Source: Bacteroidota bacterium
GTDB lineage: Bacteria > Bacteroidota > Bacteroidia > Cytophagales > Cyclobacteriaceae
Assembly: GCA_022567155.1 (NCBI GenBank)
Contig: JADFHN010000003.1
Span: 35,681-99,680, forward strand
Direction: 5' to 3'
Length of the DNA: 64,000 nucleotides
Part shown: positions 63,087-64,000 of the stretch, one piece after another
How positions within the stretch are numbered: the first letter of the stretch is position 1
How the letters are laid out: every line of letters starts with the position of its first letter
Translations under genes and position numbers: made by a program
Notes under the pieces: generated by a model
What the model saw: the letters and a program-made list of their open reading frames with translations, nothing else
Told to the model about the DNA's origin: nothing
The model's database searches: none

Positions 63087-64000
63087 GTGGAAGCAGTAGT
63101 AAAACGGAAAAAAGCGGCAAAAAAAGAGTTGTCTAACATTGTTCTGATAGGTAATCCGAATTCTGGTAAGTCTTCCCTTTTTAACCAGCTCACAGGTTTG
63201 CGCCAGAAGATTGGCAATTATCCAGGAATAACCGTTGACAAAAAAACAGGATATTTTTCAATACCCGATCATAAAAATATCAATGTTGTAGATCTGCCGG
63301 GTACCTATAGCGTTTATCCCAGGTCAAGGGATGAAAAAATTGTGCTGGATATTCTTTCCAACACAAATCACGAATTGTACCCCGATCTTGTGATCATAAT
63401 TGTGGATGCTTCGAACCTGAAGCGTAATCTGCTGCTACTCACCCAGATTCAGGATCTTGGCATACCTGTGGTATGCGCACTCAATATGGTAGATATTGCC
63501 ATAAAAAAGGGAATAATCATCGATACCAGCCGGCTACAAACAGAACTACAGATACCGGTTGTCCCCATCAATGCGCGATCAGGCCAGGGAATATCCAGGC
63601 TGAAAGAAACACTTTCGGGTTATCCTGATGCTTTTAGACTAAACGGATTCAGCAAGTTTATCCCTGATATTCCACCAGGAATACTTCAACGGATTAAATC
63701 ACATTTTGAAATCACCATCGATTATCGCGCTGTTATCCTGCTGAACCAGACCGAAACCATAGCAGGGATTACCGATGCCGACAGACAATTTTTAAGGGAT
63801 TTAAAAAACAACTCTGTGCATAAGATCCAGGGCATTCAGAACGGCGAAGTGCTCAGCCGGTATAAATACCTCAGCCAACTGGTAAAGTCGGTAGAAACCC
63901 GGACAAGAGAATCATTCAGGAGCCGCCTTACCAGTAATCTTGATAAAATCCTCATGCACCGGATTTACGGATACCTGATATTTTTGTCTATCTTGTTTAT
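63087..64000 (+). CDS. feoB: FeoB ferrous iron transporter (C-terminus outside window)
   Basis: A GTG start at 63087, directly after the feoA stop, gives about 304 residues before the window edge. Residues 18-180 form the G domain: G1 GNPNSGKS (22-29), G2 region KIGNYPGITVDKKTG, G3 DLPGTYS (69-75), G4 ALNMVDIA and G5-like NARSGQG. A helical GDI-like spacer follows (about 190-280), then the first membrane helix begins (YGYLIFLSILFI). It transports Fe2+ across the inner membrane. Confidence 0.95.
   Translation, partial: MEAVVKRKKAAKKELSNIVLIGNPNSGKSSLFNQLTGLRQKIGNYPGITVDKKTGYFSIPDHKNINVVDLPGTYSVYPRSRDEKIVLDILSNTNHELYPDLVIIIVDASNLKRNLLLLTQIQDLGIPVVCALNMVDIAIKKGIIIDTSRLQTELQIPVVPINARSGQGISRLKETLSGYPDAFRLNGFSKFIPDIPPGILQRIKSHFEITIDYRAVILLNQTETIAGITDADRQFLRDLKNNSVHKIQGIQNGEVLSRYKYLSQLVKSVETRTRESFRSRLTSNLDKILMHRIYGYLIFLSILF

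Overview
The window looks like a chromosomal segment of a member of the Bacteroidota. Evidence seen in the sequence: a secreted protease with a C-terminal Por (type IX) sorting-type domain, a PafA-like phosphatase, a LETM1-related TerB-type protein, DUF2279, several start sites preceded by TAnnTTTG promoter elements, moderate-to-low GC, and sparse Shine-Dalgarno sequences. No rRNA, tRNA or CRISPR array was found. The exact class cannot be decided from the sequence alone.

Layout. 1-3.7 kb: 2-oxoacid:ferredoxin oxidoreductase alpha subunit (cut by the window edge), a decayed DUF559 gene, trmB and folC. 4.0-5.8 kb: two accessory genes (O-methyltransferase and VOC lipoprotein) separated by an integron attC-like structure. 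5.9-15.1 kb: an envelope cluster on the minus strand, holA > 1000-residue TPR protein > outer-membrane barrel > SPOR protein > ExbB > ExbD > TonB/TolA-like protein. 15.2-21 kb: a ruined GCS2-CBS gene, then four plus-strand envelope or membrane genes (beta-propeller, LETM1-related, lipoprotein with an inserted HLDHGD module, CotH-like). 21.2-30.2 kb: an eroding sulfur-carrier region (arsR, tusA, dsrE2, a lipoate ligase broken by a transposase remnant, thioredoxin and MBL-rhodanese pseudogenes), an M43 protease, a REP-associated tyrosine transposase with palindromic repeats, and a Crp/Fnr regulator.

30.4-39.3 kb: class III aminotransferase, a compact operon of two PNPOx-like proteins plus a GAF-class III cyclase, an unusual short aconitase, a group II intron scar, a Mut7-C protein and a CHAD protein. 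39.5-47.4 kb is a graveyard of mobile DNA (IS481-like, IS1380, IS1595, two tyrosine-recombinase tails, a HicAB pair cut by an IS) holding a Lon-substrate-binding-domain protein, a PafA-like phosphatase and an AT-rich FAD reductase. 47.4-62 kb is mostly ordinary: DUF2279, GT39, GT9, barrel, cyanophycinase, TrmJ-like methyltransferase, a pentapeptide-type secreted protein, DUF72, class V aminotransferase, C-terminal processing protease and a zinc-ribbon membrane protein. 62.8-64 kb: feoA and feoB (cut by the window edge) behind a promoter overlapped by a perfect palindrome.

The strongest candidates for something little described are: (i) the attC-like gene cassette; (ii) the PNPOx-PNPOx-GAF cyclase operon; (iii) the arsR-tusA-dsrE2-lplA sulfur/lipoate operon; (iv) several dispersed repeat families, one made of serial hairpins, one paired with a RAYT, and one read as the C-terminal tail of a DUF559 gene.
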